A stretch of DNA of 64,000 bases from an uncultured Cytophagales bacterium (GTDB lineage: Bacteria > Bacteroidota > Bacteroidia > Cytophagales > Amoebophilaceae), in NCBI GenBank assembly GCA_946547305.1, contig CAMNOX010000004.1:23476-87475 (forward strand). The letters are read 5' to 3'. Made by a program: the position numbers and the translations under genes. Positions 1 through 10,884 of the stretch are shown piece by piece. The notes below the pieces were generated by a model. The model was not told the origin of the DNA, did not search any database, and saw only the letters and a program-made list of their open reading frames with translations. How positions within the stretch are numbered: position 1 is the stretch's first letter; each line of letters starts with the position of its first letter.

Positions 1-3000
1 TCTGCCTCTAGTTGTGTATGTAAGATAATTCCGTTAGTTGGTGCGTGGATAGAGTTTACAATAAATCAAAAGATGCAGATGTTTGTGACATTTAACAAAA
101 AAGCTAAGGTTTATGTCACTACATTTCTTAGGGCAGTTGGTTTTAAAACTAATTATGATATATTGAGGATATTTGGATTGGTTGACTTAGTTAATTGCTC
201 TGATAGAAAGGAACTTGAAAAATATAAAGGCAGGAAATTAGCGTGTAAGATTTTTAAAGATACGAATGATAAAAAGAAATCGTCGTCTAAGGATGTTTTG
301 ATTAGTCATTATACCGTTATTACTGATGTTGTTATTGACAAGATCTTAAGTTACGGTGTACAGTCTATACTTGTTTTAAAGAATGACAAGAAATTGATTG
401 AGAAATATGCTATTTTGATTGATACCTTAAATATTGACCCTATAGAGGATGAAGACCAGGCATTTTTGAAGATTTATAATTCGTATTTGAATACTGAGTA
501 TGTAAGTGATTTAACAACTGTAAAGAATTTCTTCCATAATTTAGTTCAGAATGAGAAGACTTTTGACTTAGGTTACGTCGGGAGGAAAAAATTAGATAGT
601 ATTTCAGGAAAGAAAAGTGGTAAAAACTGGAAAATACTTTCTAAAAGTGATATCAGTGCTATATTGTCGTATTTTTTTGATGTTATACATAGAGAAAAAG
701 ATATTGTTGATATAGACCATTATGGGAATAAACAGTTAAAAACTGTTGGTGAAAAGCTTTTTGAAACATTGGATTCTTGTCTTAAAAAGATATCTAGGGT
801 TGCTAAGGAGAGGATAAATGTTTGTGATAGGGGCGATATGAATATATATAATCTGATAAACTGTAGTATCTTAAGTGTGTCAGTGAATTCATTCTTTGCA
901 ACTAGCTCTCTATTGCAGTTCATGGACGAAATAAATCCTCTTTGTTCTTTGATGCATAAAAGACGAATATCTGCTTGTGGGGAAGGTGGTATAGATGAGA
1001 ATAATGCTTCTGCTGAAATGCGTGATATTCACTATTCACAGTATGGTAGGGTTTGTCCTGTTGAAACACCAGAAAGTAGTACAATTGGTATTATATCTTC
1101 GTTATCGATGCCCGTTAAGACAGATCCTTATGGCTTTATGCTTACTCCTTATAGGCCAGTTAAGGACGGTGTTGTAAACTTAGGCAATAATGCTATAGTT
1201 TACTTAAATGCTGATGACGAGTTGGGTAAAAATATAATTCCGGCTGGGACGCCTTTTGATAGTAATGGGGTTTTGCTTAATGAGTTTATCAAGGCAAGGA
1301 TCTCAGATAACTTTAAATTAGTCCGTAAAAATGAGGTAGATTATATTGAGGTTATTTCAAATGAGCCTTTTTCGGCTGCAGCATCTACAATACCTTTTTT
1401 GGAAAATGATGACTCAAGTAGGGCATTAACTGGTACGAACATGTTGAAGCAGGCTGTACCATTATTAGTACCTGAAGCTCCAATTGTTGGTACTGGGGTT
1501 GAACATAAAATATGTCAGGATTCTCGTAAAGTATTATATGCCGAGGGTGATGGTGTTGTGAAGTATGTTGATGCAAATAAGATAGTTGTTGAGTATGATG
1601 TTGATAAAGGAGAAGAGCTATACACTTATGATAAAAAGGTTAAGCAATATAATATTTTGAAATTTAGAGGTACAAATCAGAAAACGTGTGAGAATTATAG
1701 GCCAGTTGTAAAATTGGGGCAGAAATTAAAGAAAGGTGATGTTTTGACTGATGGGTTCTCGACTGATAAAGGAGAACTTGCATTGGGTAAGAATATTGTT
1801 GTTGCGTTCATGACCTGTTATGGATACAACTTCCAGGATGCTATAGTTATTTCGGAAAAGTTGCTGAAGGATGATGTATTTACGTCGATATGTGTAGATA
1901 AATTTACTGTTTATACAAAGAACACGAAGTTTGGAGATGAGAAGATAACTAGGGATGTAAATTCATTAACTGAGGATAAGAAGAGGTTTTTAGATGAGAA
2001 CGGTTTAGTAAAAAAAGGCACTTATGTAAAACACGGCGATGTTCTTGTGGGGAAGGTAAAACCAAAAGTTGAAAACTATAATACACCAGAAAATAGGTTA
2101 TTGAGGGCAATATTTGGTGATAACTCTTGTGAAATGGTCAATTGTTCGTTAACTGTACCTCCATTTACTGACGGAATTGTGGTTAATACAAGGGTGTTTT
2201 CACGACGAGAAGTAAAGAAGAATAGTAGTGTTATTAAAAGAGAACTTGAGGATCTTAAAGCAAAATATAACAAAATTCTTTCAGAATTTATTGATGTGGC
2301 GTTGGGTAAATTTTTAAAGGTTTTATCTGGTAAAAAAGCTAACAATATAATTCATAGGTACGGTGAGATAATGATAAAGGAAGGAACTGAATTTACAAAG
2401 GACGTTCTGATGAGCACTGTCCTGTCTACAACAATTGCTCCAGATAGTATAAAAACTGTTTATAATGATTTATCATATTTTAAGATATTGGGCGATATAT
2501 TGTGTAGTAATTGGACTGATGATGAAAATATAAACGAAATAGTTATTAAATTGATAAACAATACATTAAAGAAGCAAAATGATATATTAAATGCTTATTA
2601 TAAAGATGAATATTATCTGTTGCATGGGGACTATCTACAGGATGAGGTTTTGAAGAAGGCAGAGGTAACAATTGCTAATAAGAGGAAATTAAGGATTGGA
2701 GATAAACTGTCTGGTAGGCATGGAAATAAAGGAGTTATTTCAAAAATTTTAAAGGAGGAAGATATGCCATTTTTAGAGGATGGAACGAGGGTCGATATTA
2801 TATTAACTCCTCTTGGTATCCCTTCTCGTATGAATATTGGGCAGATATATGAAACACTTCTAGGTTTAGCTGGTAAGAAGTTAGGCTGTATGTACAAGAG
2901 CCCAATATTTAATGGTTATAATATTGACTCTATAAATGAAGAGCTTAAAAAAGCCGGGTTACCTAATTGTTGTGAAATGCAACTTTATGATGGGCTGACT

Positions 3001-3375
3001 GGTGAGAAATTTGATCAAAAGTGTACAGTTGGTGTGATTTATATGATAAAACTGAATCATATGGTTGTTGATAAAGTTCATGCTAGATCAATAGGACAGT
3101 ATTCTGTTATTACCCAGCAACCACTTAGTGGTAGGGCGCATTTTGGAGGACAGAGATTTGGAGAGATGGAGGTTTGGTCGTTGGAGGCTTATGGGGCTGC
3201 TAATTTATTACAGGAAATGTTGACGATAAAGTCTGATGATATAAAAGGTCGTAAGATAGCTTATGAATCGTTATTAGCTGGTGAACCTATCTTCAACAGT
3301 GATGTTCCGGAGTCATTTCATGTATTAATGAAAGAGATTACAGCAATTGGTTTGAGATTAACGTTTGTAAATTAA
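1..3375 (+). CDS. rpoB: DNA-directed RNA polymerase subunit beta, 5' end outside window
   Basis: Beta subunit of RNA polymerase; with beta' it forms the catalytic centre for transcription. The frame is open from base 1, and the codons before the first ATG (position 73) already encode beta-like sequence (IIPLVGAWIEF, matching the usual PYRGSWLEF region), so the gene is cut by the window edge and 73 is not the start. Visible landmarks are the rifampicin-pocket segment QFMDEINPL and HKRRIS, GRVCPVETPE, NFQDAIVISE, the lysine-containing KLSGRHGNKG, and the C-terminal GGQRFGEMEVW, which contacts beta'. The region after HKRRIS is unusually diverged (see findings). rpoC follows 13 bases downstream, the normal pair. 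Whether rplL precedes it cannot be seen; rplA and rplJ are elsewhere, at 45.7 kb. Identity is certain. Confidence 0.98.
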   Translation, partial: SASSCVCKIIPLVGAWIEFTINQKMQMFVTFNKKAKVYVTTFLRAVGFKTNYDILRIFGLVDLVNCSDRKELEKYKGRKLACKIFKDTNDKKKSSSKDVLISHYTVITDVVIDKILSYGVQSILVLKNDKKLIEKYAILIDTLNIDPIEDEDQAFLKIYNSYLNTEYVSDLTTVKNFFHNLVQNEKTFDLGYVGRKKLDSISGKKSGKNWKILSKSDISAILSYFFDVIHREKDIVDIDHYGNKQLKTVGEKLFETLDSCLKKISRVAKERINVCDRGDMNIYNLINCSILSVSVNSFFATSSLLQFMDEINPLCSLMHKRRISACGEGGIDENNASAEMRDIHYSQYGRVCPVETPESSTIGIISSLSMPVKTDPYGFMLTPYRPVKDGVVNLGNNAIVYLNADDELGKNIIPAGTPFDSNGVLLNEFIKARISDNFKLVRKNEVDYIEVISNEPFSAAASTIPFLENDDSSRALTGTNMLKQAVPLLVPEAPIVGTGVEHKICQDSRKVLYAEGDGVVKYVDANKIVVEYDVDKGEELYTYDKKVKQYNILKFRGTNQKTCENYRPVVKLGQKLKKGDVLTDGFSTDKGELALGKNIVVAFMTCYGYNFQDAIVISEKLLKDDVFTSICVDKFTVYTKNTKFGDEKITRDVNSLTEDKKRFLDENGLVKKGTYVKHGDVLVGKVKPKVENYNTPENRLLRAIFGDNSCEMVNCSLTVPPFTDGIVVNTRVFSRREVKKNSSVIKRELEDLKAKYNKILSEFIDVALGKFLKVLSGKKANNIIHRYGEIMIKEGTEFTKDVLMSTVLSTTIAPDSIKTVYNDLSYFKILGDILCSNWTDDENINEIVIKLINNTLKKQNDILNAYYKDEYYLLHGDYLQDEVLKKAEVTIANKRKLRIGDKLSGRHGNKGVISKILKEEDMPFLEDGTRVDIILTPLGIPSRMNIGQIYETLLGLAGKKLGCMYKSPIFNGYNIDSINEELKKAGLPNCCEMQLYDGLTGEKFDQKCTVGVIYMIKLNHMVVDKVHARSIGQYSVITQQPLSGRAHFGGQRFGEMEVWSLEAYGAANLLQEMLTIKSDDIKGRKIAYESLLAGEPIFNSDVPESFHVLMKEITAIGLRLTFVN

Positions 3376-3388
3376 ATAAAAATTTGTT

Positions 3389-6300
3389 ATGAAGGCAATA
3401 CATAAGAAAAATAATTTTTCGCATATTATATTAAGCATAAATTCTCCTGAGAACATACTTAATATGTCTAACGGAGAGGTGTGTACGATTGAGACAATAA
3501 ACTACCGTACATATAGAGCAGAGTTTGGTGGATTATTCTGTGAAAAGATATTTGGTCCGACACATAGTTACATGTGCTTTTGTAAAAGCTATAAAGGTAT
3601 AGGTTATAAAGGTTTTATATGTGACATGTGTGGTGTTGTTGTTGAGGATAAGTCAGTCAGGAGAGAAAGATGGGGACATATTACCTTAGCAACACCTATA
3701 GCAAATATTTTATTTTTTAAGCAGATCCCAAGTAAGATAGCTGTGTTATTAGGGCTTTCATTCTCAGCTGTAAATGATATAATTTATTGTGACTCGTATA
3801 TAATAATTGATCCTGGTATACTTGAGAAGGAGGGATATAGAAAGTACGATATACTAAGTTCTGTTGAGTATGATGATATTTGCTCAAGACTGTCTAGTAC
3901 TGGAATGTATTCTAAGAAAGGTGATGGTGGTGTTATAATTAAAACTGGTGGAGATGCAATATATGATCTTTTAAAAGAGTTAGATTTAGATGATTTGTAC
4001 GTTAAGCTGAAAGAGAAATTGAAGACTGCTTGTGAAGATAGAAGCAGTTTGGTAACAAGATTAAAGTTAGTTAGGTCGTTTATAAAATCTAGGGATGTAA
4101 TTGAAAATAAACCTGAATGGATGGTTTTGAAGGTATTACCTGTTATGCCTGCTGACTTGAGACCATTGATGATTGTTGATGGAACTGTAACGAATGTTGA
4201 TTTAAATGATTTGTATAAACATGTTATTATTAGTAATAATAGGCTAAAGAGGTTAATAGAGGTCAATGCTCCTGAGGTTGTTTTAAGGAATGAGAAGAGA
4301 AAACTGCAGAGTGCAGTAGATAATCTTATTGATAATTCTGGAAATAATACAAATAACAATGAGAGAAAGTTAAAGTCTTTATCAGAATCGATAAAAGGTA
4401 AGGATGGTAGGTTTAGACAAAATTTGTTGGGTAAAAGGGTAGATTATTCTGGAAGATCAGTTATAGTTATTAATCCGAAGTTAAGGATTTTTGAATGCGG
4501 TGTACCTAAAGGAATGGCTATAGAGTTATTTAGACCAATGATAATATGTAATCTTATAAAACGTGGATATGTAGATAATACAAGTGAAGCGGATGAGATG
4601 ATTAACAATGAAGATCCTAAGGTATTTGACGTTCTTGAAAAGATTATAAAAGGGTATCCTGTATTGTTAAATAGGGCTCCAACCTTACATAGGATGAATA
4701 TACAGGCTTTCCAACCAATTTTGATAGAGGGAGAGGCAATTGAATTAAATCCTTTGGTTTGTTCACAGTTTAATGCTGACTTCGATGGAGACCAGATGGC
4801 TATACATATTCCACTAGCACTTAGCTCTAGATTAGAGGCATCAACATTATTGTTAGCTGGAAATAATATATTGAAGACATCTGATGGTACTCCTTGTTTC
4901 ATGCCTATTCATGATATAATTCTAGGATTATATTATTTAACTGTTGAACGAAAGGACATCGAAAAACCTGTGAGGTTGTTGGTTTTTTCTAGTAAAGAAG
5001 ATGTTTTGATTGCGATGAATTGTAAGAAAGTTAACGTACATTCTTTTATAAAATTTTTTAGGAAGCGAAAAGTTAAAGGTGAGGTAGTTAAGGAATATAT
5101 TGAAACTACTGTTGGTAGAGTGATATTTAATTCATATTTACCTACAAACTGGGAATTTATTAATGAGTCGATTACAAAGAATAATTTAAAAAATATAATA
5201 CAGAGATATTCAAATGAGAAAACTAATATTGAAGCAGTTGATTTTCTAGACAATATTAAAGCGCTTGGATTTGAGTATTCATATTTGTCTGGGTTAAGTT
5301 TTAAGTTGAATGATATATTTATTCCAGATAATAAAAGTGACATTATAGATGAGGCGATTAAATCTATAAATATTATTAATAAAAAGTATTTTGATGGTTT
5401 AATATCTGATAAAGGAAGATATAATCAGGTTATAGACACTTGGGCGAAAGTATCTATGTCTTTGTCTGATAAACTTATTTCCTATTATAAGAATAATAAG
5501 GTTGGTCTTAATACGATTTATATGATGTTGGTTTCCGGGGCAAGAGGCTCATGGGAACAGTTACGACAGATCGCTGGTATGAAAGGGCTTATTTCTAAAT
5601 CTCAAAAGGATACTGTTGATAATTCTTTCTACATTATAGAGTACCCTATTACGTCGAACTATAAAGAAGGTTTGGACGTATTTGAATACTTTATTTCAAC
5701 ATATGGTGGAAGAAAAGGAATGACAGATACAGCTTTAAAGACAGCTAACGCTGGTCACTTAACGAGAAAACTTGTTGATACAGTACAGGATGTTATTATA
5801 ACTTCAGATGATTGTAAAACAATAAGAGATTACACGATAAGTATATATGATTTCATTGGTAATAATCAAGATGATTTCTGGGGCAAATATATAAAGAGTT
5901 TGATAGGGAGGATTAGTTCTAGGGATGTTAGAGATATAAAGACAGGTGAAATTATTATCGCAAAAAATGAAATAATATGCGATGAGAAGGCTAAGTTGAT
6001 TTATGAGATGAATATTAAGGAGATGTATGTTAGATCTATATTAACGTGTAATAATGGAGATAATGTGTGTTCTTTGTGTTATGGTGTTAATTTAGCTAGT
6101 GGTACTATGTCGCAAAAAGGAGATACAGTCGGTATTGTTGCTGCGCAGTCTATTGGGGAACCTGGGACACAGTTAACTTTAAATACGTTCCACGTTGGAG
6201 GTATAGCAAGTAGTACTATTTTAGAGTCATCGAAATCATCCAAGATACGAGGTATTGTAAGTATAAATGATTACAAATATGTTATAAAAAACGGTAAAAA

Positions 6301-7585
6301 GGTTGTTATAAGTAGTTTTTGTAAGTTAAGTATATTACATCCGATAACATCATTTGTATTGTCACAGTATAGCGTACCGTATGGTGCTAATATATATGTT
6401 GAAAATGATGATAAAGTAGAACCTGGTACTTTGTTATTTGATTGGGATCCGTATTTTTCAACTATATATGCTCAGTTTGATGGTAAGATGATTTATGAAA
6501 ACTTTGAAGATAATGTTGTTATAAAGGAAGAGCTAAATACTTCATCTGGGAAACCTGAGTATATTGTATTTGACATAAAAAATAAGAATAAGTCTTATGT
6601 ATTGTTAAAAGGTGCTGATAAGGAAATGCGTATAAATGTTTCATTGAAATCGAAAATATATGTTAAAGATGGTGGGGCTATAAAATATGGAGATGTTATA
6701 ATGAAATCACCTAAGGTTTTAACTCAGTCTACTGATATTACAGGAGGGTTGCCTATGGTTTCAGAGTTATTTGAGGCGAAGAAGAAAGTGAATCAATCGA
6801 TTCTGTCAGATATAGATGGTGTTGTTAAAATAGTTTCAATAGATAAAAATAATATAAAATTGAGTGTAATATCTGATCTTGATGGTTATACATGTAGTTA
6901 TTCTGTTCCTTTAAGTACGAATTTAGTTATTCAGGACGGTGATACTATAAGGCATGGATGTAGGTTTAATTCAGGAGATATAGAGTTATCTGATTTATTG
7001 AGAACTTGTGGTTATTTTGAGACGTGTAAATATTTGATCAGAGAGTTGCAGTCTGTATATTCCTTGCAGGGGATAAATGTAAAGGAAAAACATATTGCTA
7101 TAATTATAAAGAAGATGTTGTCTTTTGTAGAGATTGTTGATAGTGGTGATTCAGATTTTATTGTCGGCGAAGTCGTTAAAAGGAGAGATTTTGTTGATGT
7201 TAATAAAAACATGGCCTTGAAGCAGTTCGTTGTTGATAATGGAGATTCAACGAAATATAAGGTTGGTGAATTAGTTGATATATCTGAAATATTTTTTGAA
7301 AATAAGCAGCTTGAAAGCTATAATAAGAAACAGGTTACATTTAGGGAAGCTAAGCCTGCGAAAGCAAAATTAGTTGTAAGGGGTATAAGTCAGGTTTCGT
7401 TAGCTTCTGATGGGTTTTTATCTCCTGCTTCATTCCAGTCTACAATGTCGATACTTACACAGTCTGCTATTTCTGCTACTGTTGATGATTTAACCGGTAT
7501 AAAGGCAAATGTCATAGCCGGTAGGAAAATAAAAGCTGGTACTGGTATTTATGATTTTTCAAAATTTAACGTAAGATGCGAATAA
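3389..7585 (+). CDS. rpoC: DNA-directed RNA polymerase subunit beta'
   Basis: Beta' subunit of RNA polymerase, 1398 residues, close to the length usual in Bacteroidota. It carries the N-terminal zinc-binding cysteines (CFC near residue 60 and CDMC about 18 residues later), the clamp and lid region with GKRVDYSGRSVI, the absolutely conserved magnesium-binding NADFDGDQMA at about residues 462-471, the bridge-helix and trigger-loop area (GGRKGMTDTALKTA), the second zinc site (CSLCYG), and GEPGTQLTLNTFH. The C-terminal half includes ITGGLPMVSELFEAKKK and SFQSTMSIL. ATG start 13 bases after the rpoB stop, without a Shine-Dalgarno-like sequence; it is almost certainly co-transcribed with rpoB. No truncation or frameshift is visible. 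Confidence 0.98.
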   Translation: MKAIHKKNNFSHIILSINSPENILNMSNGEVCTIETINYRTYRAEFGGLFCEKIFGPTHSYMCFCKSYKGIGYKGFICDMCGVVVEDKSVRRERWGHITLATPIANILFFKQIPSKIAVLLGLSFSAVNDIIYCDSYIIIDPGILEKEGYRKYDILSSVEYDDICSRLSSTGMYSKKGDGGVIIKTGGDAIYDLLKELDLDDLYVKLKEKLKTACEDRSSLVTRLKLVRSFIKSRDVIENKPEWMVLKVLPVMPADLRPLMIVDGTVTNVDLNDLYKHVIISNNRLKRLIEVNAPEVVLRNEKRKLQSAVDNLIDNSGNNTNNNERKLKSLSESIKGKDGRFRQNLLGKRVDYSGRSVIVINPKLRIFECGVPKGMAIELFRPMIICNLIKRGYVDNTSEADEMINNEDPKVFDVLEKIIKGYPVLLNRAPTLHRMNIQAFQPILIEGEAIELNPLVCSQFNADFDGDQMAIHIPLALSSRLEASTLLLAGNNILKTSDGTPCFMPIHDIILGLYYLTVERKDIEKPVRLLVFSSKEDVLIAMNCKKVNVHSFIKFFRKRKVKGEVVKEYIETTVGRVIFNSYLPTNWEFINESITKNNLKNIIQRYSNEKTNIEAVDFLDNIKALGFEYSYLSGLSFKLNDIFIPDNKSDIIDEAIKSINIINKKYFDGLISDKGRYNQVIDTWAKVSMSLSDKLISYYKNNKVGLNTIYMMLVSGARGSWEQLRQIAGMKGLISKSQKDTVDNSFYIIEYPITSNYKEGLDVFEYFISTYGGRKGMTDTALKTANAGHLTRKLVDTVQDVIITSDDCKTIRDYTISIYDFIGNNQDDFWGKYIKSLIGRISSRDVRDIKTGEIIIAKNEIICDEKAKLIYEMNIKEMYVRSILTCNNGDNVCSLCYGVNLASGTMSQKGDTVGIVAAQSIGEPGTQLTLNTFHVGGIASSTILESSKSSKIRGIVSINDYKYVIKNGKKVVISSFCKLSILHPITSFVLSQYSVPYGANIYVENDDKVEPGTLLFDWDPYFSTIYAQFDGKMIYENFEDNVVIKEELNTSSGKPEYIVFDIKNKNKSYVLLKGADKEMRINVSLKSKIYVKDGGAIKYGDVIMKSPKVLTQSTDITGGLPMVSELFEAKKKVNQSILSDIDGVVKIVSIDKNNIKLSVISDLDGYTCSYSVPLSTNLVIQDGDTIRHGCRFNSGDIELSDLLRTCGYFETCKYLIRELQSVYSLQGINVKEKHIAIIIKKMLSFVEIVDSGDSDFIVGEVVKRRDFVDVNKNMALKQFVVDNGDSTKYKVGELVDISEIFFENKQLESYNKKQVTFREAKPAKAKLVVRGISQVSLASDGFLSPASFQSTMSILTQSAISATVDDLTGIKANVIAGRKIKAGTGIYDFSKFNVRCE

Positions 7586-7635
7586 TTAAAATTTTTTATT
7601 AGAATGAATATAAGGTTAGTTTAATAATTTTGATT

Positions 7636-8634
7636 ATGTGTGGTTTGTTTAATATATATTTGTTTGTTTTTTTTATAAACTCTTGTTTGGTTTTTTGTGC
7701 AGAGTTAAGTTTTGTTAAATTGGATAACTGTTTTGTGAAAATAAACGGTGGATGTATGTATAAAAATGGGTCTGGTGGAAAGGATACGTATATCAAGAAT
7801 GTGTCTCCATTTATTGTTTGTGACCATAGAGTAACAAATAAGGATTACAAAGATATTATGATATGGGCCAGAGATAATGGTCTAAAAGAGTCAGTTGATA
7901 TATTGGTTCCAGATTATAATGTTGACTCAATTAATCGGTATGGTCGGTATAATATCAATTGTGGAAGATTGACTGATTATTTTTTGGATGACAAATATAA
8001 TGATTATCCTGTTGTTGGTATAACGTACAGGCAGATGTTGGAATATATTAGGCTTAAGTCTAAGAAGGATCATGTAAAGTATAGATTGTTAAGCGATGAT
8101 GAATATGATTTTTTGATATATGAGGTGAGAAATTCTTTTGTGAATGGTGATTTAAAGATTGTTCAGAATGATTATTTTGATGAAGGTTTTAAGGGTATGA
8201 TAGATCTTGGAAATGATAGTATAAAACTTGAAAACATTAAGATTAGAGAACATAATTTGAAAAGTAAGAGGAGTATTTGTGGTAGAAAGAATATTCAGGC
8301 TGAAAAACCTTTAATGGAATATGATTTTAGGTATTTTTATAATCTTAGACATAAAGGACTTGATATAAACGCTGGTTATCCTTTCTATACGAATGTTTAC
8401 AGATACAATCCTAATGGTTTTTTGATTTATGATTTGATAGGGAATTTATATGAGGTAACGTGTCGTGAGAAGGATTTATCTGAGTATTGTGATGTAGAGA
8501 GGTATGATTTTATATTATGTGGGGGGTCTTGTTTTGATTTTTATGAATCGATTATAGAAAATGTCCCAAAGTTCTATGATGATTATGATTCTGTTAGGTT
8601 TGACAGAGGGTTTAGATTAGCTATGGACGTGTAA
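7636..8634 (+). CDS. Secreted SUMF1/formylglycine-generating-enzyme-fold protein (GldJ/GldK-like)
   Basis: The N-terminus has a hydrophobic segment ending in VFCAELS, a likely signal peptide, so the protein should leave the cytoplasm. The body matches the SUMF1/FGE-sulfatase fold: an early VKINGGCMYKNG, then PFIVCDHRVTNKDY, VVGITYRQMLEYIRLKS (usual pattern: PV..VsW.dA..y), YRLLSDDEYDFL (usual pattern: RLPTEAEWEyA), PNGFLIYDLIGNLYEV (N..GlyDm.GNvwEw), GGSC and RGFRLAM at the end. Many Bacteroidota proteins of this fold, such as GldJ and GldK of the type IX secretion apparatus, are structural rather than enzymatic. Here the usual tryptophans are replaced (GGSW to GGSC, WEW to YEV). ATG at 7636 was chosen over a TTG two codons upstream. 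It lies between rpoC and fusA. Fold fairly sure; role unknown. Confidence 0.72.
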   Translation: MCGLFNIYLFVFFINSCLVFCAELSFVKLDNCFVKINGGCMYKNGSGGKDTYIKNVSPFIVCDHRVTNKDYKDIMIWARDNGLKESVDILVPDYNVDSINRYGRYNINCGRLTDYFLDDKYNDYPVVGITYRQMLEYIRLKSKKDHVKYRLLSDDEYDFLIYEVRNSFVNGDLKIVQNDYFDEGFKGMIDLGNDSIKLENIKIREHNLKSKRSICGRKNIQAEKPLMEYDFRYFYNLRHKGLDINAGYPFYTNVYRYNPNGFLIYDLIGNLYEVTCREKDLSEYCDVERYDFILCGGSCFDFYESIIENVPKFYDDYDSVRFDRGFRLAMDV

Positions 8635-8740
8635 GGGTTACTTTTAGTTGAATGTTTGTTTTATAATTGTTGTGTTTTTATTTGTTTTGATGTGTTTATG
8701 GTCTTTATGTATGAATTGTTTTTTGAATGATAATAATTTG

Positions 8741-8758
8741 AGATAATTTTTATTATCT
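8741..8758 (+). other. Small inverted repeat upstream of fusA
   Basis: Arms agataat and attatct are perfect 7-base inverted repeats around a tttt loop, ending 17 bases before the fusA start. It could fold in the fusA leader or act as a weak binding site. In such AT-rich DNA it may also be chance, and no T-tract terminator follows directly. Confidence 0.25.
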
Positions 8759-8775
8759 AATAATTAGTTGTTTTT

Positions 8776-10857
8776 ATGGAAATAGGTTTGAGGTATTTAA
8801 GGAATATAGGAATAATGGCACATATAGATGCCGGGAAGACTACTACAACAGAGAGGATACTTTTCTATACTGGTCTAAGTCATAAGATAGGTGAAACTCA
8901 TGAAGGTGAGGCCACTACAGATTGGATGGTCCAGGAAAAAGAGAGAGGCATTACGATAACTTCAGCTGCTGTTACTGCTCATTGGACTTATTTTGCAGAA
9001 TATACGATTAATATTATAGATACTCCGGGGCACGTAGATTTTACTGTAGAAGTTGAGAGGTCACTGAGGGTATTAGATGGAGCTGTGGCCTTGTTTGATG
9101 CCGTTGCTGGGGTAGAACCACAGTCAGAAACGGTTTGGAGGCAGGCTGATAAATATAATGTTCCTAGAATATGTTTTGTAAATAAGATGGATAGAGTTGG
9201 GGCAAATTTTTATAATGTAGTGCAAGAGATAAAGGATAAATTAAACGCAAATCCTGTACCTTTACAGATTCCAATAGGTAGTGAAAGTGACTTTAAAGGT
9301 GTTGTTGATCTTATTTCGAATAAGATGTTGATATGGGATGATGAAGATTTTGGTATGACATATAAAGTTTTAGATGTTTCGTCGGAATTAGAGGCAGAGG
9401 CAAGAGAATGGAGACAAAAATTATTAGATTCAGTTGCTGTGTATGATGATTCATTGTTAGAAAAGTTTATATCGAATTCTGATGACATAACTGAAGAAGA
9501 GATAAAGAATGCGATTAGAAAGGCTGTTATTGACTTTAAAATTACTCCAGTATTATGTGGATCTGCTTTTAAAAATAAAGGTGTCCAACCATTATTGAAT
9601 GCAGTTTGTGCCTATTTACCATCTCCATTAGATTTACCACCTGTTAAAGGTATTAATCCTGATAGTAACGCTGAAGTAACGAGGTCTGCTAGCGAGAATG
9701 AACCATTTACAGCATTGGCTTTCAAAATAGCTACTGACCCATATGTAGGTCGATTGGCATTTTTAAGGATTTATTCTGGTAAATTGAGTGGTGGATCATA
9801 TGTTTATAATAATAGAACTGGTAAAAAAGAGAGGATTTCTAGATTATTGAGGATGTATGCTAATAGACAGAATCCATTAGATAGTGTTGTTGCTGGTGAT
9901 ATATGTGCTGCTGTTGGTTTTAAAGATATAAAAACTGGAGATACATTGACGCTAGAGGGGGATAAATTAATACTTGAGAAAATAGTATTCCCAGAACCAG
10001 TTATAGGTTATTCAGTTGAACCTAAAAAACAGGTTGATATGGATAAAATGCAGGCTTCAATTCAAAAGCTTACTGAGGAGGACCCAACGTTGGTTGTCGA
10101 AACTAATCATGAAACTGGTCAAACTATCTTAAAAGGAATGGGTGAGTTGCATTTAGATATAATTATAGATAGGTTGAAAAGGGAATTTAATCTAGAAATA
10201 AATCAAGGTGCACCACAAGTAGCATATAAAGAGAAATTAACAGTTGACTACAAGCATAGAGAAGTATTGAAGAAGCAGACTGGTGGTAGGGGTAAATTCG
10301 CTGATATTGAGTTTATAATAGGCCCTAGGTCAGATGATAAACCTGGTTTAGAGTTCATAAACCATGTTGTTGGAGGAGCTATCCCAAAAGAATTTATTCC
10401 AGCTGTTGAGAATGGGTTTGAAGCTTCGATGAATTCTGGACCGCTAGCTGGGTTCCCTTTGGAATCGATGAAAATAGATCTTTTAAGTGGAAGTTTTCAT
10501 CCAGTGGATTCAGATTCTATGTCATTTGAGATGGTAGCTAAAGAAGCATTCAGGAATGTTGCAATAAAGTCTAATCCTGTTTTGTTAGAACCTATTATGT
10601 CTGTTGAAGTAACAACACCTGAAGAGTTTACTGGACCTGTTACTGGTGATATAAATAGGAGGCGTGGAATAATGAAGAACATGTATTCTAAAAATGGTAG
10701 TCAGATTATCGAAGCAGAGGTTCCATTAGCTGAGTTATTTGGATACGTAACAGATTTAAGAACGATAACGTCAGGTAGGGCAAATGCTTCATTAACCTTT
10801 TCAAGATACAGTGAGGTTCCAAAGTCTATTTCTGATAAGATAGTCGAGAAGAAATAA
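8776..10857 (+). CDS. fusA: Translation elongation factor G
   Basis: EF-G is the GTPase that moves tRNAs and mRNA through the ribosome after peptide transfer, and also helps ribosome recycling. At 693 residues it is full length. It shows G1 [11 protein letters not shown] (residues 15-25), switch I with [12 protein letters not shown]3 DTPGH, G4 NKMD, then domain II, domain III, domain IV ([13 protein letters not shown]) and domain V ([14 protein letters not shown], with DINRRRG). The ATG start leaves the normal short N-terminus. In most bacteria it sits with rpsL, rpsG and rpsJ in the str operon. Here it stands alone after a SUMF1-like gene, and rpsJ lies 3 kb away on the other strand, so the operon is broken. 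Confidence 0.98.
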   Translation: MEIGLRYLRNIGIMAHIDAGKTTTTERILFYTGLSHKIGETHEGEATTDWMVQEKERGITITSAAVTAHWTYFAEYTINIIDTPGHVDFTVEVERSLRVLDGAVALFDAVAGVEPQSETVWRQADKYNVPRICFVNKMDRVGANFYNVVQEIKDKLNANPVPLQIPIGSESDFKGVVDLISNKMLIWDDEDFGMTYKVLDVSSELEAEAREWRQKLLDSVAVYDDSLLEKFISNSDDITEEEIKNAIRKAVIDFKITPVLCGSAFKNKGVQPLLNAVCAYLPSPLDLPPVKGINPDSNAEVTRSASENEPFTALAFKIATDPYVGRLAFLRIYSGKLSGGSYVYNNRTGKKERISRLLRMYANRQNPLDSVVAGDICAAVGFKDIKTGDTLTLEGDKLILEKIVFPEPVIGYSVEPKKQVDMDKMQASIQKLTEEDPTLVVETNHETGQTILKGMGELHLDIIIDRLKREFNLEINQGAPQVAYKEKLTVDYKHREVLKKQTGGRGKFADIEFIIGPRSDDKPGLEFINHVVGGAIPKEFIPAVENGFEASMNSGPLAGFPLESMKIDLLSGSFHPVDSDSMSFEMVAKEAFRNVAIKSNPVLLEPIMSVEVTTPEEFTGPVTGDINRRRGIMKNMYSKNGSQIIEAEVPLAELFGYVTDLRTITSGRANASLTFSRYSEVPKSISDKIVEKK

Positions 10858-10884
10858 TTGTGTCAGATTTTTCATTTATAGTGT

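Noticed and set aside
73..75. ATG at 73 as the start of rpoB
   Set aside because: The frame is open to base 1 and the upstream codons encode RpoB-like sequence; the real start is outside the window.
3784..4359. A 191-codon open frame on the minus strand inside rpoC
   Set aside because: Lies wholly antisense to the conserved rpoC and has no signal or family pattern; it arises because AT-rich coding DNA has few stops in that frame.
4444..4902. A 152-codon minus-strand frame inside rpoC
   Set aside because: Antisense to the most conserved part of rpoC (NADFDGD region); shadow of that gene.
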